Assembly: GCA_021780755.1 (NCBI GenBank)
Contig: JAJXYF010000039.1
Coordinates: forward strand, 1-64,000
Direction of reading: 5' to 3'
Origin: Deltaproteobacteria bacterium
Lineage (GTDB): Bacteria > Desulfobacterota > Binatia > Binatales > Binataceae
DNA length: 64,000 nt
Position 1 is the first letter of the stretch, and each line of letters starts with the position of its first letter. The notes under the pieces were generated by a model. It was not told where the DNA came from. It saw only the letters and a program-made list of their open reading frames with translations, and did not search any database. Made by a program: the position numbers and the translations under genes. Positions 46,646 through 55,187 of this stretch are shown here, in pieces.

Positions 46646-48310
46646 ATGCCCGATCTCAAGCTCGACGCCGTCGGATGCGGCAGCATGGTCGTGGATCAGT
46701 TCTATCGCACACCCCGCATCATCAGCGCCGACGAAAAAATCCTGCTCGATTCCGGACGCAACGGCTCCGCCTCCGAACCGCCAACCGTCGGCGGCGTCGT
46801 CCTGAATCACCTCGGATGGGCCCGCGTGCTCGGTCTCGACGTCGGCATCTTCGGCAAGATGGGCGACGACCGCTACGGCGAAATCCTGCGCGGCGGCATG
46901 AACGCGCTCGGCATCCGGCATCATCTGACGCTCGACGGCAGCGCCAGTTCGTTCGCGACCATCTTCGTTGACGCCCAAGGCAATCGCGCCATCTACATGG
47001 TGCGAGGCGCGACCGCCGAACTTAAGCCGGCCGAGATTCGCCGTCGTCACGGCGCCTTCATCCGCAACTCCCATCTGGTCTCGACCGAAATCTCTCAGCT
47101 CCCGCTCTCGACCGTCATCGCGCTGCTGCTGTTCGCCCGCGCGCATTCAATTCCGACTGTCCTCGATATCGACGTACCGCCCTCCGACGCGGTCGCGTCG
47201 CTCGGCACGCGCGCCGAACTCGAGCGGGCGCTCAAGCTCGCCACCGTCCTCAAGCCGGCCAAGGCCGCCGCCCGTGAACTTGCCGCCGGCGTCCGCGACC
47301 CGCTTAAAATGGCCGAGGCCATTCGCACGCGCTATGGCAGCCGCGCCGTTGTCATCACCGACGGTGAACGCGGCTGCGCCATCGCGGCATCCGACACTGC
47401 CCTGCGCGTGCCCGCGTTTCGCGTGCCGCGTCAAATCGACGCGACCGGCGCCGGCGACGCCTTCATGGGCGCGCTGCTCGCCGGCCTCCGATGGAATCTC
47501 TCATGGGACCAGATCGGTCGCCTGGGCAACGCCGCCGGCGCCGTCTGCATCACCCGCCTCGGCGCCTTTCCGGCGCGCCTCGATCTCCGCGACGAAATTT
47601 TGAAACTTTACGGCGAGCCGCTGCCGACGTGCGCCATCGCCCCGCAGACCATCACCGCCGACGGCTCGAGCGCGCTCGACCCGGTCACCGAGGTCGCGCG
47701 CTTCTTCGATACCGCGATCGCGGAACTCGCCGGCCTGCGCAACGCCATCGATCTTGAATCGATCGCGCGCGCGGTCACGATCATTCGCACCGCCGAGACC
47801 CGCGGCGGACGCGTTCACGTCACCGGCGTCGGCAAGCCCGAACACGTCGCCCGATACGCCGCGAGCGTGTTCTGCTCGGTCGGTACGATGGCCACGTTTC
47901 TGCACGCCACCGAAACCCTCCACGGCAGCCTCGGCCAGATCGATCCGCGCGACGTCGTCATCGCCATCTCCAACAGCGGCAATACCGACGAACTGTGCGC
48001 CGCCGCGATCGCCGTCAAGGATCACGGCGCGCGACTAATCGCGGTCACTGGCAACGAAGTTTCGGAACTCGGCCGCTTGGCCGACTTGGTGCTGCATGCG
48101 CCGGTCCAGAATGAAGGCGGTGTCCTCGGACTCGCCCCGCGCATCAGTGTGCTTGCCCAGGTCTTCGTGGTCGCGGCGTTGTCGGTGGCTCTGGAAGCGG
48201 CGCGCGGACTTACGCTTGAGGAATACAGCCGATGGCATCGGGCCGGCACGCTCGGCGAAGCGGCCCGGCGCCGCGCCGCCGCCACTCCCCCGATTCGCAA
48301 CCGCCGCTAA
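46646..48310 (+). CDS. PfkB-type sugar kinase fused to SIS isomerase domain
   Basis: A 554-residue two-domain protein. Residues 1 to about 315 form a PfkB/ribokinase fold: LDAVGCGSMVVDQFYR, GGVVLNHLGWARVLGLDVG, and the catalytic anion-hole DATGAGDAFMGALLAG near 265-280. Residues about 345-540 form a SIS domain with HVTGVGKPEHVARYAASVFC, HGSLGQIDPRDVVIAISNSG and NTDEL, closest in look to KdsD/KpsF arabinose-5-phosphate isomerases and 6-phospho-3-hexuloisomerases, without CBS domains. The frame is continuous, so this is a real fusion. Together with the upstream aldolase it could process a keto-sugar or sugar acid. Confidence 0.85.
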   Translation: MPDLKLDAVGCGSMVVDQFYRTPRIISADEKILLDSGRNGSASEPPTVGGVVLNHLGWARVLGLDVGIFGKMGDDRYGEILRGGMNALGIRHHLTLDGSASSFATIFVDAQGNRAIYMVRGATAELKPAEIRRRHGAFIRNSHLVSTEISQLPLSTVIALLLFARAHSIPTVLDIDVPPSDAVASLGTRAELERALKLATVLKPAKAAARELAAGVRDPLKMAEAIRTRYGSRAVVITDGERGCAIAASDTALRVPAFRVPRQIDATGAGDAFMGALLAGLRWNLSWDQIGRLGNAAGAVCITRLGAFPARLDLRDEILKLYGEPLPTCAIAPQTITADGSSALDPVTEVARFFDTAIAELAGLRNAIDLESIARAVTIIRTAETRGGRVHVTGVGKPEHVARYAASVFCSVGTMATFLHATETLHGSLGQIDPRDVVIAISNSGNTDELCAAAIAVKDHGARLIAVTGNEVSELGRLADLVLHAPVQNEGGVLGLAPRISVLAQVFVVAALSVALEAARGLTLEEYSRWHRAGTLGEAARRRAAATPPIRNRR

Positions 48311-48321
48311 CCGCGGACACC

Positions 48322-48444
48322 GAAACCTCACAGGGTTTCGACTTCCCTTTGGCAAGACGCGGGCTTCGCCTTGTGGAACCTCGCCACGGGTTGACCTCTT
48401 CACCGATCGACGCTCGCGTCGCTCGGGCAGGGACTCGCCCCGGC
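48322..48444. repeat. Dispersed palindromic repeat, copy 2
   Basis: Begins GAAACCTCACAGGGTTTCGACTTCCCTTT, matching the repeat at 2309-2440 base for base over most of the first 30 positions (shown here in outline). Later shared motifs include GGGCTTCGCC, GGAACCTCGCC and ACGCTCGCGTCG. It fills the gap between the fusion gene and the crotonase gene. Confidence 0.65.
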
Positions 48445-48446
48445 CA

Positions 48447-49220
48447 CTATTTTCCGGTGAATTTCGGCGTGCGCTTTTCCTGGAACGCCGTGATTCCTTC
48501 GCGATAGTCCGCGGTCCGTCCCGCGACACCCTGCGCTTTCGCTTCTGCCGCAAGCACTTCGGACAGGCCGAGCTGCTCGTCGCGAATCCGCCGCACGATC
48601 CGCCGCGATTCCATGAAGGCCGCCGTCGGCCCTTGCGCGACTTGGCCGGCGAGCTTGCGTGTCTCCGCCACCAATGAAGCAAGCGGGAACGCGCGATTCA
48701 CCAGGCCCAGTTGAGCGGCCTCGGTGCCGCTCAGAAAACGCGTCGTGTAGATCAATTCGAGCGCCAGATGACTGCCGAGGCGCTCGACCAGGAACAAATG
48801 GCTGCCGGAGTCGAGTACCGCACCGATTCGCGCGAAGGGCGAGCCGATTTTGGCGTCGTCGGCGACATAGACCACATCACACGCGAGCGCGATTCCGAGG
48901 CCGGCACCCAGGCAAGGGCCGTGCACCGCGGCAAAGGTCGGCGCGGGAAAGTCCGCGATCGTTTGAATCACCGGATTGAAGACGGTCTTCAGAATCGTCT
49001 CGGCGTCCTCCTTGCCGGGCTCGGCGCCGGCGAGATCGCGACCGGCGGAAAAGCCCGGTCCCTCGCCGCGGATCAGTAGCGCGCGAACCGGTCCCGTGGC
49101 CGCGGCGGCCAGTCGCGCGTTCATCTCGGCGACCATCGCGTCGTCAAACGCATTCATCTTGGCCGGCCGATTGAGGACGACTTCGGCGACGCCATTTTCG
49201 ATCGTCAGGTCAACGCTCAT
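48447..49220 (-). CDS. Enoyl-CoA hydratase/isomerase family (crotonase fold)
   Basis: A 257-residue crotonase-fold protein starting MSVDLTIENGVAEVVLNRP. Oxyanion-hole segments are FSAGRDLAG and HGPCLGAGLGIALACD. Both glutamates of classical enoyl-CoA hydratases are missing (Gly in GAGLGIALACD, Phe in GSPFARIG), whereas the aspartate of PaaG-type isomerases is kept (VLDSGSHLF). Isomerase or another CoA reaction is thus more likely than hydration. Start 49220 has GGAGG 12 bases upstream. It follows the diiron gene by 22 bases, likely one transcript. Confidence 0.88.
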   Translation of the reverse strand: MSVDLTIENGVAEVVLNRPAKMNAFDDAMVAEMNARLAAAATGPVRALLIRGEGPGFSAGRDLAGAEPGKEDAETILKTVFNPVIQTIADFPAPTFAAVHGPCLGAGLGIALACDVVYVADDAKIGSPFARIGAVLDSGSHLFLVERLGSHLALELIYTTRFLSGTEAAQLGLVNRAFPLASLVAETRKLAGQVAQGPTAAFMESRRIVRRIRDEQLGLSEVLAAEAKAQGVAGRTADYREGITAFQEKRTPKFTGK

Positions 49221-49242
49221 GGTGCTTCGATGCCTCCGCGAG

Positions 49243-50334
49243 CTAAAACACCGGGATGATGTCAGCGTCCGTGATGTCGCCCACTTCGACGCCATCGATA
49301 TCGAGTTCCGGAATCGCCGGGAACTCGATATGCCAGCGCTCGAGCAGCTTGCGCACCTTCGCGATCGCGACGCGCCAGTTGTCCGCCTGCTCATCGACCG
49401 TGAGTATTCCCAGCCCCGCCTTGCGCGCGATATTGAGCAGCACGCGATGGTTGGTGAGAAAATAATCGGGCAACTTCCAGAACAGCATCGGCGGCTCCCA
49501 CAACACCATCGACAGAAACACGAACCCGGCGCGCAATTGTTTGGTCACGAACCCGCGGTACTCGTCGCTCAGCCCCGGCCATTCCTTCTCGAGCAGCGTG
49601 ATACAGATTTGCAGATGGCGCGATTCGTCGCGTCCGATACTGCGAAAGACCTGCTCGAATACCGGATGCCGGGTCGCTCGCGCCATCCCGTGAAACAGCG
49701 TTGACGACGCCACCTCACCCATCATGAACGAGGTGAACAGCACCGCCAGCGGGTACTTCGTCACCGCGTTGTTAAAGCCCGACCAGTAGCGGCCCCCGTT
49801 ATGGTAGAGCCAATCGATATTGTTGAGCGCGGCGCGTTCGAGTTCGGTCTTTGGAGTGAAGCCCTGCGGGCCGTTGGGCACCAGTCGCTGAATCGCTCGC
49901 TGGCAGCATTCCTCGTGATTGGTCTCGTCGCGCGTGATCGAAAAGAAGCACTTGCGCACCGCGTCTTCCTCATGCGTCTCGAACGCATGAATCATCGCGC
50001 GCGCGAACACCGCCGGCCCTGACGAATCGAAATTCGACAGCAGCGCCCACCAGTACATCATCGCGATTCGCTCGTCCGCGCTGAACGCCACCGGATCGAG
50101 CGTGTCCCACGGAATCGCCGACGGGTTGAAGCCCTCGACCTTCGCACGCTCGTAAATCTCCGCCAGCTTCGGCGTCTCGTGCGTCCATCCGAGCGGAAAG
50201 ATATTCGGCTGCGGCACCGGTGGTGCGTCAATAAATCCCGTTTCCGGGATCAACAGCCCGCGCTTCAATTCCTCAACCGTTGGCAAAATCAGGTTCGATT
50301 CGCTGTTGCGAAGCTTGCTCGCCGATGCGCCCAT
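49243..50334 (-). CDS. Ferritin-like diiron carboxylate protein
   Basis: A 363-residue helical protein with two ExxH motifs typical of diiron sites: TRDETNHEECC and GRDESRHLQ, plus upstream glutamates (AFETHEED and MGEVASS). This is the ribonucleotide-reductase-R2/oxygenase/AurF-like superfamily; the order suggests an O2-activating oxygenase or oxidase. GGAGG is eight bases before the ATG at 50334; a frame exists to 50379. Its neighbours (crotonase, TetR regulator, LLM oxidoreductase) support a catabolic oxidation role. A near-palindrome lies just upstream of the start. The substrate is unknown. Confidence 0.8.
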   Translation of the reverse strand: MGASASKLRNSESNLILPTVEELKRGLLIPETGFIDAPPVPQPNIFPLGWTHETPKLAEIYERAKVEGFNPSAIPWDTLDPVAFSADERIAMMYWWALLSNFDSSGPAVFARAMIHAFETHEEDAVRKCFFSITRDETNHEECCQRAIQRLVPNGPQGFTPKTELERAALNNIDWLYHNGGRYWSGFNNAVTKYPLAVLFTSFMMGEVASSTLFHGMARATRHPVFEQVFRSIGRDESRHLQICITLLEKEWPGLSDEYRGFVTKQLRAGFVFLSMVLWEPPMLFWKLPDYFLTNHRVLLNIARKAGLGILTVDEQADNWRVAIAKVRKLLERWHIEFPAIPELDIDGVEVGDITDADIIPVF

Positions 50335-50368
50335 TTGTGCCGGCCTCCATCTGGATCTGGCAGGGCTT

Positions 50369-50390
50369 AAACCTACCAATTGGTTGATTT
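50369..50390. promoter_or_regulatory. Probable TetR-family operator
   Basis: AAACCTACCAA|TTGGTTGATTT is a 22-base near-palindrome: 9 of 11 arm positions pair, and the central ACCAATTGGT is perfect. It lies 35-56 bases before the diiron gene start, a normal place for a repressor, and the TetR regulator gene is adjacent. Confidence 0.55.
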
Positions 50391-50468
50391 ATAAATCGCG
50401 CCCCGGAAATGTCAACCGAACAACTCATTCATCTTCATGGGCCTCCAGACTTCGCTCCATCCAATACC

Positions 50469-51065
50469 TCATTCGAGTCCCGCGAAGGCGACCCGGCTTG
50501 CCGCCGCGACGATATCCTCGACGCCCAGCCCGCCCCCCGGACGGTACCACTCGGTAATCGAGTTGAGCATCCCGAAGAGCAGCCGCGTGATCAGTCCTGG
50601 TTCGATATCGGCGCGAATCTGTCCCTTTAGCTGTGCATCTTTGACGATCGCCGCGACCAGGCGATCGAAGCGCCGGCGTCGTTCGAGAATCCATCTCTCG
50701 GTTGAAGTATTGCCGCGCACCCGCAGCAGCAGCGCGACCTCCGGCAAGCGCTCGACCGTGACCTCGATAGTGCGCCGCACGACGTGCTTCAGGCGATCGA
50801 TCTCGCGACCTTCCCGCGCGGCGGACTCCTGGAGCACGGCGAACAACGCGTCAAGCGCCCGTCCCGCACCGCGCGCGAGCAGCGCCTCTTTGCCGTCGGC
50901 ATGGTAGTAGATACTCGCCTTGGTGATCCCCGCGGCGGCAGCAACCTGGTCGAGCGACGCGCCATCATAGCCGCGGCGCAAAAAGACCTGCACCGCGATA
51001 TCGACGATCGCGTCCATGTCGTACGGTTTACGCTCTTTTGCTGAAGGCCGGCCCACCGAATTCAC
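50469..51065 (-). CDS. TetR/AcrR-family transcriptional regulator
   Basis: A 198-residue regulator. The N-terminal helix-turn-helix is classic: DIAVQVFLRRGYDGASLDQV, then AAAAGITKASIYYHADGKEA. The C-terminal about 130 residues are the variable ligand-binding helices. Many TetR proteins of this kind repress fatty- or aromatic-acid genes and release DNA on binding acyl-CoA. It is divergent from the LLM oxidoreductase gene and lies upstream of the diiron gene, whose promoter carries the palindrome at 50369-50390. Confidence 0.9.
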   Translation of the reverse strand: MNSVGRPSAKERKPYDMDAIVDIAVQVFLRRGYDGASLDQVAAAAGITKASIYYHADGKEALLARGAGRALDALFAVLQESAAREGREIDRLKHVVRRTIEVTVERLPEVALLLRVRGNTSTERWILERRRRFDRLVAAIVKDAQLKGQIRADIEPGLITRLLFGMLNSITEWYRPGGGLGVEDIVAAASRVAFAGLE

Positions 51066-51167
51066 GCGCCCCTGATAATATGGTTTAACCTAGCCGATAT
51101 CGACGCGCCAAACGGCGCGCGCGTCTCATGCAAAAATCGACGTATCGTTCGGCGCAGGAGTAATCCG

Positions 51168-51989
51168 ATGAAGTACGGCATCGCGATTCGCAACATGGGC
51201 CCGCAGTCAACCCGCGAAACTATCCGCGAGTGCGCGCGCGTGGCGGAACAACTCGGCTTCGACGCGCTCTTTGTTTCGGATCATCTCTGCATCCCGCCTG
51301 ACGATACCGAAGGCTCCGGCGGGCGCTACCTCGACGTGCTCGCGACGCTCGCGTATCTGGCCGGCGCGACCGATCGCATCAAACTCGGCGTCTCGGTCCT
51401 GGTGCTGCCCTATCGGCCCGCGGTGCTCACCGCAAAGCAGGTCGCGACGATCCAGGAACTGTCGGGTGAACGCATGATCGTGGGCGTGGGCGTCGGCTGG
51501 ATGAAGCGTGAGTTCGAGGCGCTCGGCGTGGACAAGCGGATGCGCGGGCGCCTCAGCAACGAGACCTTGCGCGTGCTGCGTCATCTGTTCACCACCCAGG
51601 CCCAGGCGTATCGCGGCGACCTCGTGAGCTTTCCGCCATTCGTATTTGAGCCGCGTCCCGCATGTCCGCCCATCTGGATCGGTGGTAATGGCGACCCCGC
51701 GATCGCGCGCGTGCTCGAGTTCGGCAGCGGATGGCATCCGATGCTGCCCGCCGAGAAACTCAAGCCTGCGGTCATCGCGCTCAAGCAAAAGCTCAAGGCG
51801 AAGGGTCGCGATGAAATCGAAATCGTCGTGCGGCGCGGACTGCGTCTCGACGATATCGGGGCGGCGCGCGAGCGCGTCGCGGCCGAACGCGACGCCGGCG
51901 CGACCTACTTCATACTCGATCTCGGGCGCTATCCGAGCGCGCGCGAATTTGCCGCGCAGGCCGAAGCGTTCATGGCGAAGGTTGCCTGA
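51168..51989 (+). CDS. LLM-class F420-type oxidoreductase
   Basis: A 273-residue luciferase-like TIM-barrel flavin/F420 enzyme, TIGR03619-like. It has FDALFVSDHLCIPPDD, RIKLGVSVLVLPYRPA, and GVGVGWMKREFEALGVDKR, then PPIWIGGNGDPAIARVLEFG. AGGAG precedes the ATG. Such enzymes often use F420 or FMN for hydride transfer; no F420-synthesis gene is in the window. It is divergent from the TetR gene, about 100 bases apart, and converges on a CaiB transferase. Confidence 0.87.
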   Translation: MKYGIAIRNMGPQSTRETIRECARVAEQLGFDALFVSDHLCIPPDDTEGSGGRYLDVLATLAYLAGATDRIKLGVSVLVLPYRPAVLTAKQVATIQELSGERMIVGVGVGWMKREFEALGVDKRMRGRLSNETLRVLRHLFTTQAQAYRGDLVSFPPFVFEPRPACPPIWIGGNGDPAIARVLEFGSGWHPMLPAEKLKPAVIALKQKLKAKGRDEIEIVVRRGLRLDDIGAARERVAAERDAGATYFILDLGRYPSAREFAAQAEAFMAKVA

Positions 51990-51990
51990 T

Positions 51991-53229
51991 CTAGATTATC
52001 CCGTCGCGCTTCAGCGCCGCGAGCTCGCTGCCGCTCACGCCGAGCATCTCGCCGTAAACGCGGTCGTTGTCGTGGCCGACCGGCACCGATCCGCGCCAGA
52101 TTTTGCCCGGCGTCTTCGAGAATTTCGGCACGATCCCGATTCCCTTCACGCGGCCGACCTGCACGTCGTCCCATTCCACGTGCATCTCGCGCGCCTTGTA
52201 ATGCGGGTCCTCGGCGATGTCCTTGCTGGTCATGATCGCCGCGCACGGCACCTGCGCCTCGTTCAAGATACGCACGACGTCGGCGGTCGAACGCTCCGCG
52301 ATCCATCCGCGCAAAATCGCGTCGAATTCGATCCCTTCGATCGACTCCAGGTTGGTCCGCGCGCTTTGCCATTTCGGATCGGCCGGGTCGAGCCCGATCG
52401 CGCCCAACAACCGCGTGTACACTTCGGTCAACGCGCCCAACGCGATCCAGCCGTCGGCGGTCTCAAAGCTGTCGAGTGGCTGGAAGCCCTGCCCCTTGTT
52501 GCCCGAGCGCTCGCGCACGACTTCTTTCTGAAAATATTCGACCATCGTGCCGCCCAACGTGCGATGGATCGCTTCGAACTGAGCGATATCGATCGACTGC
52601 CCAACGCCGTGCGCGCGGGCATAGGTGAGCGCCGCCAGCGACGACCACATCGTGAACATCGCCGTCATGTAATCGCCGGTCCACGGGGCCGCCCGGGTGG
52701 GAGGATTGTCGGGATAGCCGGTCTGGTACATGGTGCCGCTGAACGCCTGCCCCACGATATCGTAAGAGGTGCGCCGGATGTACGCCGGATCGCCGTATTG
52801 CCCGTAACCCGAGACGTGCGTAATGACCAGCTTCGGATTGAGCCTGCGCACCGAGTCGTCGTCGAGGCCCCAGCGCGGGTAAGTGCCGGGCTTCGAGCTT
52901 TCCATCCAGATGTCGCAAGCCGGAATCATTTTCAGGAACAGATCGCGGCCGCGCGGCTTCGACAAATCGAGCGTGACGCAGAGCACGTTGCGCCGCTCCT
53001 GGACCCAGTTGGTCGCGACCGGCGCACCGCCGTCGCGCGACGGCAGCGTAATCCCTAACGTCCGCCAGCCCGCGTCGCCGCCACCCGGCCGTTCGATCTG
53101 AATTACCTCGGCCCCCATCTCGGCGGCCAATTGACCGGCGAACGGCTGCGCGATCAGCGTTCCCGTCGAGATTATGCGCACGCCCTGAAGCGGGCCAAAA
53201 GATTCGGGCACCAGCGATTTCGCGGCCAT
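51991..53229 (-). CDS. CaiB/BaiF family CoA-transferase
   Basis: A 412-residue class III CoA-transferase. Family motifs are AAEMGAEVIQIERPGGGD near the N-terminus, THVSGYGQYGDPAYIRRTS and YDIVGQAFSG (probable catalytic aspartate), and the C-terminal ELAALKRDGII helix. AGGAGATCGA precedes the ATG. It converges on the LLM oxidoreductase with one base between them, and is divergent from the FHA gene. It is one of three CaiB-type genes in this window, none close paralogues of each other. Confidence 0.93.
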   Translation of the reverse strand: MAAKSLVPESFGPLQGVRIISTGTLIAQPFAGQLAAEMGAEVIQIERPGGGDAGWRTLGITLPSRDGGAPVATNWVQERRNVLCVTLDLSKPRGRDLFLKMIPACDIWMESSKPGTYPRWGLDDDSVRRLNPKLVITHVSGYGQYGDPAYIRRTSYDIVGQAFSGTMYQTGYPDNPPTRAAPWTGDYMTAMFTMWSSLAALTYARAHGVGQSIDIAQFEAIHRTLGGTMVEYFQKEVVRERSGNKGQGFQPLDSFETADGWIALGALTEVYTRLLGAIGLDPADPKWQSARTNLESIEGIEFDAILRGWIAERSTADVVRILNEAQVPCAAIMTSKDIAEDPHYKAREMHVEWDDVQVGRVKGIGIVPKFSKTPGKIWRGSVPVGHDNDRVYGEMLGVSGSELAALKRDGII

Positions 53230-53442
53230 TCGATCTCCTTAATGGGGTTAATGACGCGCCTCCCCGTGGCGCGCATCCACGATCATGCAATGATTGCCGC
53301 GCGACGGGCAACGATCAAGGTTCGCGCCGGCGGCGGGCCGTCGGCAGACGTTTTCCGCGAGCGCGCCGAGGGCTATTATATCCCGCGCCCGACTGCGATT
53401 ATTGATCTGCATCGACGAATTATGTTTGAAGGAAATTCCTCA

Positions 53443-54780
53443 ATGAGCGGCTCGATCGATCGGCGCGAGTTGACCTTAAAGGCGCTGGCCGGCCTCCTCG
53501 GCGGCGCGATTGGATGGGTGCCGGTCGAAATCGCCAATCACGGCCATTCGCTGACCGAGGCACCCACCACCGCCCAATACGTCGGCGACCTGGTCTCGAT
53601 GGCGCTGATGGCGGGCCTCATCGGCGCATTGATCCTGGCCACCGAGGACAACTCGCTCCAGTTCAGTCGGCGCGCGCAGTTTCCTTTTGTCGCGCTGGAG
53701 GTACCGGCGCAAGCCAAGCGCCGCGCACTGCGCGGATTCATCCTGTGCTTTATCCTCGCGATCCCGGCCAATTACTATTCGAACATCGCCTTCGGCGCGA
53801 TCCTCACTGCCGGTGGATGGGAGGTCAACCATCCCGGTTCGCTCTTCTACCTGATTCTCGCGCGCCTCATCGGTTGGACCCTGATGGGCATGATGCTCGG
53901 GGTCGGCGTGGGACTCTCCACGCTCTCGCTGCGCAACGTGGTCAAGGGCGCCGCGGGCGGATGGATCGGCGGCTTTGTCGGCGGACTGGTCTTTGATTTT
54001 ATCGGTTCGATCACCGAGTCCGGACTGCCTTCGCGCTTTGTCGCCTTGAGCGCGATCGGCCTTTCCATCGGCCTCTTCATCGGGCTGGTTCAGGAACTGA
54101 CCAAGAGCGCCTGGCTCGCGGTCGAAGCGGGACGTTTGCGCGGACGCCAGTATCGTCTCGACGGCGCCACCGCGACCATCGGACGCGCCGAGGAAAATCC
54201 CGTCGGGCTCTTCGGCGATCCGGGCGTGCAGGCGCGTCACGCCATCATTGAGCGACGCGGCGCCGACTACTCGATTCGCAATCTCGCCGTGCAGGAAGGC
54301 ACCTTCGTCAACGGCAACCGGATCGAGACCGTGCCTCTGCATGACGGCGATCGCATCCGCATCAGCAACTACGAAATGAGTTTTCATTCGCGCGCGGGCG
54401 CGCACGCGGCCAGCCTCGCGACGGCAAATCCGCCCCGCCCCGCCGCTGCGTCCACGATCGCACCATCGGCGAGCGTGGTCGCGAGTACGTCGGCGGGCGC
54501 CGCGCCGGCCTATCTCGCCGGACGCAACGGTGACCGTTACGCACTGCGCGCCGACGCCGCGACCAGCCTCGGACGCGCGCTCGACAATGATATCGTGGTG
54601 ACCGACGCCTCCGCCTCGCGCCATCACGCAACCATCGAGGCCATCAACGGCGGCTTTCGCCTGCGCGATCTCGGCAGCCAGAACGGCACCTTCGTCGGCA
54701 CCCAGCGGGTTACCGACACGCCGCTCGGCAACGGCGATACTGTGCGAATTGGCGACGCCGTGTTTACCTTCCATGGCTGA
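53443..54780 (+). CDS. Membrane protein with two FHA domains
   Basis: A 445-residue protein. Residues about 10-225 form a membrane region with several hydrophobic helices (LVSMALMAGLIGALILA, LRGFILCFILAIPANYY, LIGWTLMGMMLGVGVG, GFVGGLVFDFIGS). Two FHA phosphothreonine-binding domains follow: the first near 235-320 with ATIGRAEENP and GTFVNGNRIE, the second near 355-445 with SLGRALDNDIVV, SRHHATIE and LGSQNGTFVGTQ. AAGGA precedes ATG 53443; a frame exists to 53131. Genes for a zinc-ribbon protein and a Ser/Thr kinase follow at once, so it probably binds that kinase's products. Confidence 0.85.
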   Translation: MSGSIDRRELTLKALAGLLGGAIGWVPVEIANHGHSLTEAPTTAQYVGDLVSMALMAGLIGALILATEDNSLQFSRRAQFPFVALEVPAQAKRRALRGFILCFILAIPANYYSNIAFGAILTAGGWEVNHPGSLFYLILARLIGWTLMGMMLGVGVGLSTLSLRNVVKGAAGGWIGGFVGGLVFDFIGSITESGLPSRFVALSAIGLSIGLFIGLVQELTKSAWLAVEAGRLRGRQYRLDGATATIGRAEENPVGLFGDPGVQARHAIIERRGADYSIRNLAVQEGTFVNGNRIETVPLHDGDRIRISNYEMSFHSRAGAHAASLATANPPRPAAASTIAPSASVVASTSAGAAPAYLAGRNGDRYALRADAATSLGRALDNDIVVTDASASRHHATIEAINGGFRLRDLGSQNGTFVGTQRVTDTPLGNGDTVRIGDAVFTFHG

Positions 54781-55168
54781 TTCGACCATCGAAAGAGCGC
54801 GCTATTGCTCGCAATGCGGGCAGCCGGTGACGGTGATCGACGCGGCCTTCTGCAAGGAATGCGGCGCGCCGCTGCCCGGCACGGTGTGGCTCAGCCATGA
54901 AATCACCTGGCGCCCGTTCGTCGCATTTGCCCTGAGCATCGTTCCGGGCCTCGGCCATTTCTACAAGCGACAGCCCGGGCGCGGCGTGGTCTGGTTCCTC
55001 TTCGTGACCTTCATGTACGCTAGCGCGCCGCCGCTCGGTTGGATCGTGCATCTGATCTGCGCTGTCAACGCGGCCTTCGCCGGCGCGATCAAGGAAGACG
55101 CGCTCGCCCGTTCAATCCCCGGCGGCGGTCCGGGGAGATTATCGGCGACGGCGCGTCCACGATCGTAG
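54773..55168 (+). CDS. Small zinc-ribbon membrane protein
   Basis: A 131-residue protein starting MADSTIERARYCSQCGQPVT. The N-terminus is a zinc ribbon (CSQC...CKEC), followed by two hydrophobic segments (FVAFALSIVPGLGHFYK and VVWFLFVTFMYASAPP with WIVHLICAVNAAFAGA). Its ATG overlaps the FHA gene stop by eight bases, and the kinase gene follows 19 bases after its own stop. Domain order recalls small membrane helpers coded beside bacterial kinases. Function unknown. Confidence 0.7.
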   Translation: MADSTIERARYCSQCGQPVTVIDAAFCKECGAPLPGTVWLSHEITWRPFVAFALSIVPGLGHFYKRQPGRGVVWFLFVTFMYASAPPLGWIVHLICAVNAAFAGAIKEDALARSIPGGGPGRLSATARPRS

Positions 55169-55187
55169 GAGGTCTTCGCGCCCTTAG

